A DNA stretch of 10,959 nt from Dehalococcoidales bacterium (GCA_030615555.1 JAUWZB010000017.1:1-10959); one strand, 5' to 3'. Shown: positions 1 through 7,390, numbered from the stretch's first letter. The notes: generated by a model not told the origin, from the sequence alone. Made by a program: numbers and translations.

Positions 1-714
1 GCCAATTGTGGTGTTAAAGTGGATGAACTACTTATATCCCAGCCGGACACCGGGGAGCAGGCGCTGGAGATCGCTGAGGCACTGGTTAGAAGCGGGGCGG
101 TGGATGTGGTGGTCATCGATAGCGTGGCTGCCCTTGTCCCCAGGGCAGAGCTTGAAGGGGAGATGGGGGATGCCCATGTGGGACTTCAGGCTCGGTTGAT
201 GTCCCAGGCACTGAGAAAGCTGGCTGCTGCCATTCACAGGTCGCATACCGCGGTGATATTCATCAATCAATTGCGGGAGAAGGTGGGGGTTTTCTTTGGC
301 AACCCCGAGGTGACCCCGGGGGGTAGGGCGCTCAAGTTTTATAGCTCGGTGAGGGTCGATCTGAGGAGACTGGAGACCATCAAAAAGGGGGATGAGGCGA
401 TAGGGAGCCGGGTGAGGGCTAAGATTGTCAAGAACAAGGTTGCCCCCCCCTTCAAGAACGCCGAGTTTGACATCATGTTCGCTCAGGGGATCAGCAGCGA
501 GGGCTGCCTTCTCGACCTGGGGGTGGGAATCGGGTTGGTGCAGAAAACGGGCGCCTTCTACTCCTTTGGTGAGACCCGCCTGGGTCAGGGGCGCGAGAAC
601 GCTAAAGATTACCTGAAGGAGCATAAAGAGGTTGCCCAGGAGATGGAGCGGCAGATCCGGTCGGTAGCCTTCACTCCTCAAAGCTCTCTCGATAGCGATT
701 TAGCTAAGCGATAA
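1..714 (+). CDS. recA: Recombinase RecA (5'-truncated by the window edge)
   Basis: RecA forms ATP-dependent filaments on single-stranded DNA, drives strand exchange, and triggers LexA-type repressor cleavage. The reading frame is open from base 1, so only the C-terminal 237 residues are present; the Walker A loop lies off the window. Visible hallmarks are the block [13 protein letters not shown], the Walker B strand [12 protein letters not shown], the block [36 protein letters not shown] leading into the L2 DNA-binding loop, and the [13 protein letters not shown] segment. The C-terminal domain ends in a short acidic/serine tail ([10 protein letters not shown]), as is usual in the family. A hairpin terminator follows directly, with recX beyond it. 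Identification is secure; the start and promoter cannot be seen. Confidence 0.98.
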   Translation, partial: ANCGVKVDELLISQPDTGEQALEIAEALVRSGAVDVVVIDSVAALVPRAELEGEMGDAHVGLQARLMSQALRKLAAAIHRSHTAVIFINQLREKVGVFFGNPEVTPGGRALKFYSSVRVDLRRLETIKKGDEAIGSRVRAKIVKNKVAPPFKNAEFDIMFAQGISSEGCLLDLGVGIGLVQKTGAFYSFGETRLGQGRENAKDYLKEHKEVAQEMERQIRSVAFTPQSSLDSDLAKR

Positions 715-731
715 AGCTTGCCCTAGGGCGA

Positions 732-765
732 AAAAAGGCTGGGAGATTTTCGGACCAGCCTTTTT
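732..765 (+). terminator. Hairpin terminator/attenuator between recA and recX
   Basis: An AAAAA run leads into GGCTGG (737-742). A 12-base loop follows, then CCAGCC (755-760) and TTTTT (761-765). The stem is perfect and can extend by pairing the A-run with the T-run. This is a textbook intrinsic terminator. The recX start lies 10 bases past the T-run, so recX would depend on readthrough, or on a promoter inside or before the recA end. Confidence 0.85.
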
Positions 766-775
766 GCGTTTAATT

Positions 776-1396
776 ATGAAGACCATAACTGCTATCAAGG
801 CTCAGAAGAGGGGGAGAGATCGGGCCAGTATCTTCGTGGATGGGAGCTTCGCCTTCAGCCTGGGAAGGGGCGTGGTCGAGGAGCGGGGTCTTCACCCGGG
901 GCAGGTGCTCTCCGATTCCCAGGTAGAGGAACTGATGGGGGCTGACCTCTTTGGGAGGTGCCTTAACGCTGCGCTTCGCCTGCTGAGCTATCGCCCGCGA
1001 AGCGAGGCAGAGCTCAGGGCTAGGCTCAGCCGAAGATTTGTCAGGGAAACCATCGAAGGGGTCATTCTTCAGCTCAGGGCAAGGCAAATGATAGATGACG
1101 TCGCCTTCGCAGCGTTCTGGAGGGAGGAGCGGGAGTCCTTCAGCCCCCGCAGCAAGCGGTTGCTCAGGGTGGAACTCAGGCACAAGGGGATCGACCCGGA
1201 GGTGATCGATGAGGTGCTGGATGGGATCGACGACGAGGAGAGCGCCTATCGAGCAGCACAGAGGAGGGGGCGCACCTTGGCAAAAGAGGACTACGAAACC
1301 TTTAGACGAAAGCTGGGCGCTTTTCTGAGCAGACAAGGCTTCAGCTATGAGGTGGTCAACCGCACTATCGAGCGCCTTTGGCGGGAGTCAGGGTAG
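776..1396 (+). CDS. recX: Regulatory protein RecX
   Basis: RecX binds RecA filaments and limits their growth, so it modulates recombination and SOS induction. The protein is 206 residues from the ATG at 776. It has the RecX layout of tandem three-helix repeats: a basic N-terminus (ITAIKAQKRGRDRASIFVDG), then repeat 1 with LNAALRLLSYRPRSEAELRARL, a middle repeat with MIDDVAFAAFWREERES, and a last repeat ending FLSRQGFSYEVVNRTIERL. The frame can also begin at a TTG at 764, but that codon lies in the terminator T-run and the family usually starts near MKTITAI, so 776 is preferred. No Shine-Dalgarno sequence precedes it, suggesting low-level translation. It sits immediately after recA, the common arrangement. 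The function call rests on the repeat pattern and position. Confidence 0.93.
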   Translation: MKTITAIKAQKRGRDRASIFVDGSFAFSLGRGVVEERGLHPGQVLSDSQVEELMGADLFGRCLNAALRLLSYRPRSEAELRARLSRRFVRETIEGVILQLRARQMIDDVAFAAFWREERESFSPRSKRLLRVELRHKGIDPEVIDEVLDGIDDEESAYRAAQRRGRTLAKEDYETFRRKLGAFLSRQGFSYEVVNRTIERLWRESG

Positions 1397-1401
1397 TTCT
1401 C

Positions 1402-1431
1402 TTGACTTTGAAGCAAATAAAAGTTTAATAT
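1402..1431 (+). promoter_or_regulatory. Candidate sigma-70 promoter for the rny operon
   Basis: TTGACT (1402-1407) is followed after 16 bases by TTTAAT (1424-1429), in an AT-rich stretch between the recX stop and rny. The predicted 5' leader is about 55 bases. It contains a small inverted repeat, GCCTT (1447-1451) with AAGGC (1463-1467), upstream of the Shine-Dalgarno. This is seen by eye only; no transcription data are available. Confidence 0.6.
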
Positions 1432-1490
1432 GGGAAATTCAAGATGGCCTTATCTAATCTGGAAGGCTCCAGACGAAAGGGGAGATGAAA

Positions 1491-3017
1491 ATGCCGTTAG
1501 AAATAATTTTGGCGGCGGTGGGTGGATTTGCCATTGGGGTGGCGCTTATTTTTCTGGCACAGCGGCTGGTTATTGGTCGCAGGATTCGCTCTGCCCAGAG
1601 AGAAGCTGAAGTTATGCTCGCCGATGCCCAGACGAAGTACAAGGAGATGCTCCTTGAAGCCAAAGAAGAGGCGATAAAGGTCAAATCTCAAGAGGAGGCG
1701 GAAGTCCGTGAGCGTCGCGCTGAGCTTCATCGGCATGAAAGGCGAATCTCGCAGAGGGAGGAGAACCTCGATAAAAAGTTGGAGGCCATGGAACAACGAG
1801 AACGTGGGCTAATTGCCAAGGAAAAGGAGGCGGAAGGCCTGCGCGCTCATCTTCAAGACCTTAAGCAGAAGCAGATTCAGCAACTGGAGCTTATCTCCAG
1901 GATCTCCAGCGCTGAGGCAAAGGAGCTCCTGATTAAGGCGGTGGAGGATGAGATCCGTGAGGATGTCTCCCGTCGTATTCGAGAGATCGAGGCTCAGCTT
2001 AAACAGGAGGCCGATGAGCGGGCTCGGGAGATCATCTCCCAGGCCATTCAGCGCTGTGCCACTGATGTGGTCTCGGAGAGCACCGTTTCCGTGGTTCCGC
2101 TGCCCAGCGATGAGATGAAGGGACGCCTCATCGGGCGCGAGGGACGAAACATCAGAGCCCTTGAGAATGCCACCGGTGTGGACCTGATCATCGACGATAC
2201 CCCCGAGGCGGTAACCATCTCAGGCTTCGATCCGGTGCGTCGCGAGATCGCTCGTCTCGCCCTGGAAAAGCTCATCCGCGATGGCAGAATTCACCCTGCC
2301 CGTATTGAAGAAATGGTGGCAACAGCGAGGAGCGAGGTGGAGGCGACGATCCAGACGGAAGGGGAGCAGGCAGCCCACGAGGCGGGGGTGCCCGGGCTGC
2401 AACCTGAGTTAATCAAGCTTTTGGGTCGCCTCAAGTATCGCTTTAGCTATGGACAGAACGTGCTCCGGCACAGCATCGAGGTAGCTCACCTGGCCGGCAT
2501 GATCGCCTCGGATCTGGGGGCCAGGGTTGAACTGGCAAAGAAAGCGGGACTGCTTCATGACCTCGGCAAGGCGATGGATTTCCAGGTAGAGGGACCTCAT
2601 GCTAAGATCGGCGCTGACCTGGTGAAGCAATGGGATAAATCTGCTGAGGTGGCCAGTGCCGTCGCAGAGCACCACGGGGAGGCCGACTCAACGAGCGTCC
2701 TGGGTTTTATCATCTCCGCTGCCGATGCCATCAGCGGGGGGAGGCCAGGGGCTAGAAGGGAGTCCCTGGAGCACTATCTGAAGCGCCTGGAAGCGCTGGA
2801 AAGCCTGGCCAATAGCTTTCCAGGCGTGGAGAAATCCTACGCGATCCAGGCTGGTCGCGAGATCCGCATTATGGTTAAACCTGCTGAGATAGACGACCTT
2901 GAAGCGCTAAGACTTACCCGAGATATTGTGAAGAGGATCGAGGAAACCCTGGAGTACCCGGGGCAGATAAAGGTAACGGTTATTAGAGAGACCAGAGCGG
3001 TCGACTACGCAAAATAG
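1491..3017 (+). CDS. rny: Ribonuclease Y
   Basis: RNase Y is the membrane-anchored endoribonuclease that starts bulk mRNA decay in many bacteria lacking RNase E. The protein is 508 residues, typical length. In order: an N-terminal membrane helix (about residues 3-25), a long charged coiled coil (about 30-190, rich in E, K, R and Q), a KH RNA-binding domain with the loop [10 protein letters not shown] (about 211-220), and an HD hydrolase domain with the metal-binding pair in [10 protein letters not shown] (H356, D357), followed by AEHHGEAD. Two in-frame ATGs exist, at 1485 and 1491. The ribosome-binding purine run (aaaggggag, 1476-1484) touches the first but sits 6 bases before the second, so 1491 is chosen; the product then begins MPLEIIL. 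It leads an apparent six-gene operon, with ymdB next after an 8-base gap. Confidence 0.97.
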   Translation: MPLEIILAAVGGFAIGVALIFLAQRLVIGRRIRSAQREAEVMLADAQTKYKEMLLEAKEEAIKVKSQEEAEVRERRAELHRHERRISQREENLDKKLEAMEQRERGLIAKEKEAEGLRAHLQDLKQKQIQQLELISRISSAEAKELLIKAVEDEIREDVSRRIREIEAQLKQEADERAREIISQAIQRCATDVVSESTVSVVPLPSDEMKGRLIGREGRNIRALENATGVDLIIDDTPEAVTISGFDPVRREIARLALEKLIRDGRIHPARIEEMVATARSEVEATIQTEGEQAAHEAGVPGLQPELIKLLGRLKYRFSYGQNVLRHSIEVAHLAGMIASDLGARVELAKKAGLLHDLGKAMDFQVEGPHAKIGADLVKQWDKSAEVASAVAEHHGEADSTSVLGFIISAADAISGGRPGARRESLEHYLKRLEALESLANSFPGVEKSYAIQAGREIRIMVKPAEIDDLEALRLTRDIVKRIEETLEYPGQIKVTVIRETRAVDYAK

Positions 3018-3025
3018 GAGAGATA

Positions 3026-3796
3026 TTGCGCATTCTCATGGTGGGCGATGTAATCGGCAGGCCCGGCAGGCGGGCGGTGCGCGCCTTGGTGCCTGGGTTG
3101 CGCCAGGAATATGGGATCGATCTGGTCATCGCCAATGGTGAAAACGCTGCCGGTGGCCTTGGCTTAACCAGGGAAACGGTGGAGGAGCTTTTCGAGTCCG
3201 ATGTCGATGTCATCACCTCAGGAAACCATATCTGGGCCCAAAGGGAGATCATACCCGCCCTCGATAGCGACCTGGCGATCCTGCGTCCCTTAAACTATCC
3301 ACCGGGCGTCCCCGGGCACGGCTACCTGATCAAGGGGGAGACCCTGGTGGTCAACCTTTTGGGGCGCACCTTTATCGGAAACTTCGATTGCCCTTTCCGA
3401 GCGATGGATCAGCTCCTCGAGGAACTTGCCGATAATAAGCCTCCCGTGATCATCGTTGACTTTCACGCCGAGGCTACCTCGGAAAAGGTAGCTATGGGAT
3501 GGCATCTGGACGGCCGGGTCAGCGCGGTGCTGGGAACCCATACCCATGTGGGCACTGTCGATGCTCGGTTGCTCCCTAAAGGCACAGCCTTTATCACCGA
3601 TGTCGGCATGACCGGCCCCCTCGATTCCGTGATCGGGGATGATACCGATGCGGTGCTCATGCGGTTTCTTACCCAGCTTCCCCATCGCATATCCGTGGGT
3701 AAGGGAAGTGTCATCCTTAATTCCGTTTTAGTGGAGATAGAGGAGGCCACAGGGAGGACGAAGCACATAAGCCGAATCGACCGGGAGATGGAGTAA
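3026..3796 (+). CDS. ymdB: YmdB-family metallophosphoesterase (2',3'-cyclic nucleotide phosphodiesterase)
   Basis: YmdB-family proteins are dinuclear-metal phosphoesterases that hydrolyse 2',3'-cyclic nucleotides, products of RNA cleavage; in Bacillus the gene follows rny and affects biofilm and motility decisions. This 256-residue protein keeps the expected ligands: D8 in MVGDVIG, E39 and N40 in NGENAAGG, N67 and H68 in SGNHIW, H147 in VDFHAE, and H172 and H174 in THTHVGT, then DVGMTGP. The start is TTG at 3026, with AGGAG at 3016-3020 at suitable distance; no better start exists because the catalytic strand begins at once. It is 8 bases after rny and 7 before the PHP gene. Family assignment is secure; the in vivo substrate here is inferred. 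Confidence 0.95.
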   Translation: MRILMVGDVIGRPGRRAVRALVPGLRQEYGIDLVIANGENAAGGLGLTRETVEELFESDVDVITSGNHIWAQREIIPALDSDLAILRPLNYPPGVPGHGYLIKGETLVVNLLGRTFIGNFDCPFRAMDQLLEELADNKPPVIIVDFHAEATSEKVAMGWHLDGRVSAVLGTHTHVGTVDARLLPKGTAFITDVGMTGPLDSVIGDDTDAVLMRFLTQLPHRISVGKGSVILNSVLVEIEEATGRTKHISRIDREME

Positions 3797-3803
3797 AATT
3801 GCG

Positions 3804-4652
3804 ATGAAAGTTGACCTTCACATTCATACTACGGCCTCCGATGGGCGGCTGACCCCAGAGGAGGTGGTGCAGATTACGGCGAAACAGGGGCTGAGCGTGA
3901 TCGCCATCACCGACCATGATTCTATATCAGGTATTAAGCCCGCCCTCCTGGCGGCCGAGGCCTTCCCCTCTCTCAGGGTGATCCCAGGCCTGGAGATCAA
4001 TACCGATACCCCCAACGGTGAGGTTCATATTCTGGGCTACTTTATAGACTATCGAAATAAGGAGCTTAAGCAAGCTCTCGAGAGGCTGCGTAATTCCCGT
4101 GAGGCCCGGGCGCGGAAGATAGTCGCCAAGCTAGGGGAATTGGGGATCGATATAGCATGGCACCGAGTCCTGGAATTGGCCGGGGGTGGCTCTGTCGGGC
4201 GACCGCACATCGCTCAGGCAATGTTTGAGCGGGGTTATATCCCATCCTTCCAAGAGGCATTCATTAAATACATCGGCCGACAGGGACCGGCCTACGCCGA
4301 GCGGGAGAGGCTCTCCCCGGTAGAGGCGGTGGCCATGGTGGTAAAGGCAGGGGGCCTGCCTGTGCTGGCGCACCCGGCAGACATCGATGACCTCGAGGGG
4401 CTCTTGGTCGAGCTTAAAGAGGCCGGGCTGGTGGGCCTGGAGGCATACTATGATGGTTACCACTGGAAGCTGATCGATCGATTGGTCCACCTGGCCGCTA
4501 AGCACGGGTTGATCACCTCCGGGGGCAGCGATTTTCACGGTCTTGGGGGCGGTAATGAGACACCCCTTGGCGGGGTGGATGTCCCTTTGGATTGTGCCGA
4601 GCGTCTCATCATCCTGGCGGAACGACGCTCCCAGGAGGTGATGGGGCGATGA
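3804..4652 (+). CDS. PHP-domain metal-dependent phosphoesterase (RNase AM / TrpH-YciV type)
   Basis: This 282-residue protein starts with the PHP signature DLHIHTTASDG (H6, H8, D13). ITDHDSISG (D37, H38) and PGLEINTD (E65) follow, then VHILGY (H76), LAHPADI in the middle of the chain, and GGSDFHG near the C-terminus. Together these give the full set of PHP metal ligands. Length and layout match the TrpH/YciV family. Characterised members hydrolyse 3',5'-nucleoside bisphosphates or trim RNA 5' ends (RNase AM). Lying next to RNase Y and YmdB, a role in processing RNA-decay products is a reasonable inference but is not shown by the sequence alone. Its stop overlaps the next start as ATGA. Other PHP functions, such as histidinol phosphatase, are less likely given the length and the short insertion between domains. 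Confidence 0.9.
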   Translation: MKVDLHIHTTASDGRLTPEEVVQITAKQGLSVIAITDHDSISGIKPALLAAEAFPSLRVIPGLEINTDTPNGEVHILGYFIDYRNKELKQALERLRNSREARARKIVAKLGELGIDIAWHRVLELAGGGSVGRPHIAQAMFERGYIPSFQEAFIKYIGRQGPAYAERERLSPVEAVAMVVKAGGLPVLAHPADIDDLEGLLVELKEAGLVGLEAYYDGYHWKLIDRLVHLAAKHGLITSGGSDFHGLGGGNETPLGGVDVPLDCAERLIILAERRSQEVMGR

Positions 4653-5476
4653 AGTGGTATACTGAGACAATAGATTTCTCCGCTGAGGGAGGCATATTAC
4701 ACGGGGAGATCCTTCTCCCTGAGGGAGAGGGGCCCTTCCCAGGGGCGGTGCTCTGCCATGGGATGGGGTCAGATCACCGCGCCATGAGGCCCAGCGCCCA
4801 GAGGTTGGTGCGCCGGGGCATCGCCACCCTCACCTTCGATTTTCGCGGTCATGGGAAGAGCGAGGGGGTTCTCGATGGCGATCTCGCTCAGGATGTCATG
4901 GCCGCGATAAAATTTTTGCGTCGCCACACCAAGATTGACCCCCAGCACATCGCCCTCGTGGGGCATAGCCTGGGAGCCATGGCAGCGATTCAGGCTGCCG
5001 CCGAGCTGGCTGACCTGCAAGCTTTAGTCTTCCTCTCCAGCCCTTCTGAAATGAATGGCCGAGCGGTGAAGCTCTTCTCCCCCATCTATCGTAAGGCGAT
5101 GCAAATAGGAAGCTTCATCGTCGAGTTTCCTCACATCGGTTCGCTGCCAGGAGTGGGGAGGTTTTACGGAATGATCTCCAGGCTCTGGATGTGGCTCCGG
5201 GGGTATCGAGTGCGGATCAACCTAGAGATAAGCTTGGAGTCTTGGGCAAAGCTCAACCCCTTTACTAACATAGAGAAAATAGGGGCTATCCCTAAGCTAT
5301 TCGTCCATTGTAAGGGGGATAAGTGGATCCCCTATGAGGCGGCCCTTAAGCTCTATGAGAAGGCTAAGCGGCCCAAGGAGTTTTTATTGTCCGATGGCGG
5401 TTTTCATGTCGCCCCCCTTTTCCCGGGCAAGCTCAGGGAGAAGTGGATCGCGTGGCTCGTTTCTGCCTTAACCTAG
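4649..5476 (+). CDS. Alpha/beta hydrolase (serine hydrolase, substrate unknown)
   Basis: A 275-residue alpha/beta-hydrolase-fold protein. It has an oxyanion-type HGMGSDH turn (H37-H43), FDFRGHGKSEG (about 63-73), the nucleophile elbow GHSLGA (S107), an acid in KGDKWIP (D224) and a catalytic His in GGFHVAP (H253): a complete triad. A lid-like insertion with several aromatics and basics (about 140-190) may contact lipid. The start is the ATG at 4649, with a strong Shine-Dalgarno AGGAGGTGA (4633-4641) at the right spacing. A longer frame from 4592 has no ribosome-binding site and would overlap the PHP gene. It overlaps that gene by 4 bases and precedes the PlsY-like gene by 16. Families such as acyl esterases, thioesterases and lysophospholipases fit equally; neighbours hint at lipid work, but the substrate is unknown. 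Confidence 0.9.
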   Translation: MKWYTETIDFSAEGGILHGEILLPEGEGPFPGAVLCHGMGSDHRAMRPSAQRLVRRGIATLTFDFRGHGKSEGVLDGDLAQDVMAAIKFLRRHTKIDPQHIALVGHSLGAMAAIQAAAELADLQALVFLSSPSEMNGRAVKLFSPIYRKAMQIGSFIVEFPHIGSLPGVGRFYGMISRLWMWLRGYRVRINLEISLESWAKLNPFTNIEKIGAIPKLFVHCKGDKWIPYEAALKLYEKAKRPKEFLLSDGGFHVAPLFPGKLREKWIAWLVSALT

Positions 5477-5492
5477 GGGCAGGTGACCGGCT

Positions 5493-6188
5493 ATGTTAGT
5501 CCAGGTGATACTACTGACTATAGGCGCTTATCTTCTCGGTGCGGTGCCCACATCCTACATCGCAGGCCGGCTGCTTAAGGGGATCGATATTAGGGATTAC
5601 GGCAGCGGGGCTTCCAGCGGGTCCAATGTCTGGCATTCAGTGTCTCGCTGGGCAGTGGTTCCGGTGGGGATTTTCGATGTCCTGAAGGGATTTATCCCGG
5701 TATACATCGCCTGGGCGCTGGGGTTAACGCTCTTGGGCGAGGTGGTGTTGGCTCAGGGGGTCGTGGGCCTGGCTGCTATCGCCGGTCATAGCTGGTCCAT
5801 CTTCCTTGGCTTTAGCGGAGGGCGAGGGTTTGCTACCATGATGGGCGCGCTCATCATGGTAGCCCCATGGGAACTCCTCGTGTTTGTCGTCATTTGTCTC
5901 CTGGGCCTTGCCCTACTGAAGAACTCCCCCTTGTGGATGATCCTCGGTGCCGCGGCCATGCCTTTAGCCAGTTTGGGCTTGGGAGAATCGCTGGTATTGA
6001 CTTGGTGCCTGCTTGGCATGTTGCTTCTTTTGATTATCAAGCGGCTTTTGGCGGACCGTACCGCCCCCATTGGTGACTGGAAGCGGGTGATGATTTACCG
6101 CTTGCTCCTGGATCGAGATACCCGTGATCGAGAGGCCTGGATCTACCGAACTCCGCACGGTGTGGAGGAGCAGCCAAAAAAGAAATGA
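5493..6188 (+). CDS. plsY: Glycerol-3-phosphate acyltransferase PlsY family (divergent motif 1)
   Basis: PlsY is an integral membrane enzyme that acylates glycerol-3-phosphate with acyl-phosphate, the first step of phospholipid synthesis. This 231-residue protein has about six hydrophobic helices and a basic C-terminal tail. Motif 2 is present as LKGFIPV (65-69 core) and motif 3 as GHSWSIFLGFSGGRGFAT (H99). Motif 1, usually GSGN followed by GATN, reads GSGASSGSN (37-45), so the usual Asn after GSG is replaced. Motif 3 has Ser for the usual Asn after the His and Arg for the usual Lys. A Shine-Dalgarno (GGCAGGTGA) precedes the ATG. The fold call is firm; full activity is less certain because of the motif changes, and a second, canonical PlsY elsewhere in the genome is possible. 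Confidence 0.85.
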   Translation: MLVQVILLTIGAYLLGAVPTSYIAGRLLKGIDIRDYGSGASSGSNVWHSVSRWAVVPVGIFDVLKGFIPVYIAWALGLTLLGEVVLAQGVVGLAAIAGHSWSIFLGFSGGRGFATMMGALIMVAPWELLVFVVICLLGLALLKNSPLWMILGAAAMPLASLGLGESLVLTWCLLGMLLLLIIKRLLADRTAPIGDWKRVMIYRLLLDRDTRDREAWIYRTPHGVEEQPKKK

Positions 6189-6652
6189 GATGCGCTACCC
6201 ACCCGGATGTGGAAACAAACCTGAGCTGTGGCCGGTGTGGTCGCCCCATCTGTCCGAAATGTATGGTGCAGACGCTCGTGGGACCGCGCTGCCCCGACTG
6301 CGCGAATCTAAAGCGCCTGCCTACCTATGAGCTCTCCCCGCGGCAGTATCTTATTGCTGTGGTGGTGGGCCTGAGCGTTGCTATTGCCGCCGGCTTTGTT
6401 TGGGCCCTAATCTGGAGAGCGCTTCCCTCCATCCTCCTCTCCCTCTTAATAGCGGCGGGCATCGGCTATGCTATCGGTGAACTCATCAGCCTTGCCACGA
6501 ACCGCAGGCGCGGCCCAGGCTTACAGGCCATTGGTGGCATCAGTGTGCTGGTAAGCTACGCTATCTACTGCCTTTTCGTCCCCTGGTTTAGCCTCTACAC
6601 TATCATCGGTCTTGCCCTAGGCATCCTTATCGCCATTGCTCGGCTGCGCTAG
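6185..6652 (+). CDS. B-box-type zinc-finger membrane protein, function unknown
   Basis: A 155-residue protein with a compact cysteine/histidine zinc-binding head and a membrane tail. The head has C3-x2-H6, C15-x2-C18, C23-x2-C26 and C36-x2-C39, enough for two zinc sites, resembling the B-box-like fingers found in small bacterial membrane proteins. About four hydrophobic helices follow (roughly 55-77, 80-99, 114-133 and 135-151), the second and third separated by a basic loop (TNRRRGPG). The start ATG overlaps the plsY stop as ATGA, implying translational coupling. It is the last gene of the run; no hairpin terminator is visible before the island boundary at 6680. Function is not recognised; location in the cytoplasmic membrane with a cytosolic zinc head is inferred. 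Confidence 0.85.
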   Translation: MRCATHPDVETNLSCGRCGRPICPKCMVQTLVGPRCPDCANLKRLPTYELSPRQYLIAVVVGLSVAIAAGFVWALIWRALPSILLSLLIAAGIGYAIGELISLATNRRRGPGLQAIGGISVLVSYAIYCLFVPWFSLYTIIGLALGILIAIARLR

Positions 6653-6823
6653 GAGGGCAGGGCAATGAGCCAAGGGTTGGTGGCGCATACGGGATTTGAA
6701 CCCGTGATCTCCTCCTTGAGAGGGAGGTGTCCCCGCGGAACCTCGCGCCAGATAGGGCGGGGGTGTGGCCCCAGCTTTGGGGGTTGGGCCAAAATTTGGT
6801 GAGTTAGGTGACCTACCCTTCAT
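6617..6823 (-). CDS. Possible small ORF reading through the att copy
   Basis: A 68-codon frame starts at an ATG (6821-6823) with a strong Shine-Dalgarno AAAGGAGG four bases upstream, as good as that of its upstream neighbour on the same strand. The first half is rich in Pro, Gly and Ser. The second half is simply the translation of the tRNA-Glu remnant and the antisense of the end of the zinc-finger gene. If it is translated, its C-terminus was replaced when the element inserted: a truncated or fused gene. No family is recognised, and it may be spurious. Confidence 0.3.
   Translation of the reverse strand: MKGRSPNSPNFGPTPKAGATPPPYLARGSAGTPPSQGGDHGFKSRMRHQPLAHCPALLAQPSNGDKDA
6680..6732 (-). 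repeat. Distal att copy (direct repeat of tRNA-Glu 3' portion)
   Basis: This 53-bp block matches 9608-9660 at 51 of 53 positions, in the same orientation. It covers the tRNA from the end of the D-stem through the anticodon arm and T-arm to the acceptor 3' strand and discriminator. The two differences (6690 and 6704) fall on opposite sides of the T-stem and preserve pairing. Confidence 0.85.
6681..6749 (-). pseudogene. tRNA-Glu(CTC) remnant lacking a proper D-arm
   Basis: Read on the minus strand, 6749 to 6681 begins GGCGC and has a perfect anticodon stem-loop (CTCTCAA loop, anticodon CTC), a perfect T-arm, a complete acceptor 3' strand ATGCGCC and discriminator A. The 5' part is damaged. Only about 13 bases lie between the acceptor and the anticodon stem, no normal D-loop with GG is possible, and acceptor pairs 6 and 7 are G:U and A:A. 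It is therefore judged a non-functional copy. The GGCGC start suggests it was once a full tRNA rather than just a half. Confidence 0.7.
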
Positions 6824-6854
6824 GCTACCTCCTTTCGCGGGCTTATTGCCCTGG

Positions 6855-7148
6855 TTAGTTTATCGACCAGGTGCGCGGCCCGTGACGCCGCGGATCATAC
6901 TCATCTGCACAAAAGAGCCGCATCGATCGCCACTCGCGCACATCCTTAAGAAGATCGCCGGGCTGCTCGCCCACCACCCGCTGAAATGCCTCTTCAGCCC
7001 CCAGAAGCCCCAGGAGCGTTCTCTCGCAAAGTCTGAGGAACTCCATTGCCTCTGAGCTACCGGCCTCATCGCCCAGCAGATTGCACATCCCGTAATCTAG
7101 GTCCTGGACCAGCTCGACCACCTCTTCCAATTGCCCCGGTTGATTCAT
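6855..7148 (-). CDS. Small acidic hypothetical protein on the element
   Basis: A 97-residue frame whose ATG (7146-7148) is preceded by an excellent Shine-Dalgarno, AAAGGAGG, four bases away. The product is acidic and largely helical by eye. It has a Glu/Asp/Leu-rich N-terminus (LEEVVELVQDLDYG), a middle with CERTLLGLLGAEEAFQRVVGE, and a more basic C-terminus (DPRRHGPRTW). There are two cysteines but no C-x2-C pair, no signal peptide and no membrane helix. No family is recognised. It lies inside the element, opposite to the two downstream regulatory genes, and reads toward the distal att. An overlapping plus-strand frame (6765-7055) has no ribosome-binding site and is judged a shadow. Confidence 0.65.
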   Translation of the reverse strand: MNQPGQLEEVVELVQDLDYGMCNLLGDEAGSSEAMEFLRLCERTLLGLLGAEEAFQRVVGEQPGDLLKDVREWRSMRLFCADEYDPRRHGPRTWSIN

Positions 7149-7243
7149 TTAGCCTCCTTTCCTGTGGTCTGGGGGTAGAGAAAAAAAATGTATTGCTCCA
7201 CCGTTTTACCCCCCGAAATTTGGCGATTTGATACGCCTCCCTG

Positions 7244-7286
7244 CCGTGGCGCAGGGCTTTGTAGCTTAAAGCGTACCACGGTTTTT
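7244..7286 (+). terminator. Terminator-like hairpin with T-run
   Basis: CCGTGG (7244-7249) pairs with CCACGG (7276-7281). Inside, GCTTT (7256-7260) pairs with AAAGC (7268-7272). TTTTT (7282-7286) follows directly. No plus-strand gene ends just before it, so if it is real it would end an unannotated short transcript. An overlapping alternative stem, CCCTGC (7240-7245) with GCAGGG (7250-7255), would compete. Confidence 0.45.
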
Positions 7287-7360
7287 GCGAAAATTGGGGC
7301 TTTTTTATGTTGTGTAAATCCGAATTTAAAAAAATCAAAAAGTAGCTATTTTTTCACCTT

Positions 7361-7390
7361 ATTATAGCTAGGCTGTCAAATCTCTTTTAA
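7361..7390 (-). promoter_or_regulatory. Candidate minus-strand promoter for the small acidic gene
   Basis: On the minus strand, TTAAAA (7385-7390) is followed after 18 bases by a perfect TATAAT (7361-7366). A TTGACA (7374-7379) lies between them but is only 7 bases from the TATAAT, so it cannot be its -35 box. The predicted leader to the gene at 7148 would be about 200 bases long and would include the 7244-7281 stem. Confidence 0.35.

Noticed and set aside
28..681. A 217-codon minus-strand frame within recA
   Set aside because: It is antisense to unmistakable RecA sequence and shows no family features.
4131..4670. A 179-codon minus-strand frame
   Set aside because: It is a shadow of the PHP-domain gene, whose metal ligands are all on the plus strand.
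6681..6749. A second functional tRNA-Glu gene
   Set aside because: The anticodon and T-arms are perfect, but the D-arm region is about 9 bases too short and the last two acceptor pairs are G:U and A:A. A remnant is more likely, although the preserved T-stem pair leaves some doubt.
7066..7338. A 90-codon minus-strand frame with a protein-like stretch (KALRHGREAYQIAKFRG)
   Set aside because: It starts with TTG, has no ribosome-binding site, contains a palindromic stem, and overlaps the better supported gene starting at 7148.
7374..7379. A perfect TTGACA on the minus strand as the -35 of the TATAAT at 7361
   Set aside because: The spacer is only 7 bases, too short for a sigma-70 promoter; a TTAAAA at 18 bases was used instead.
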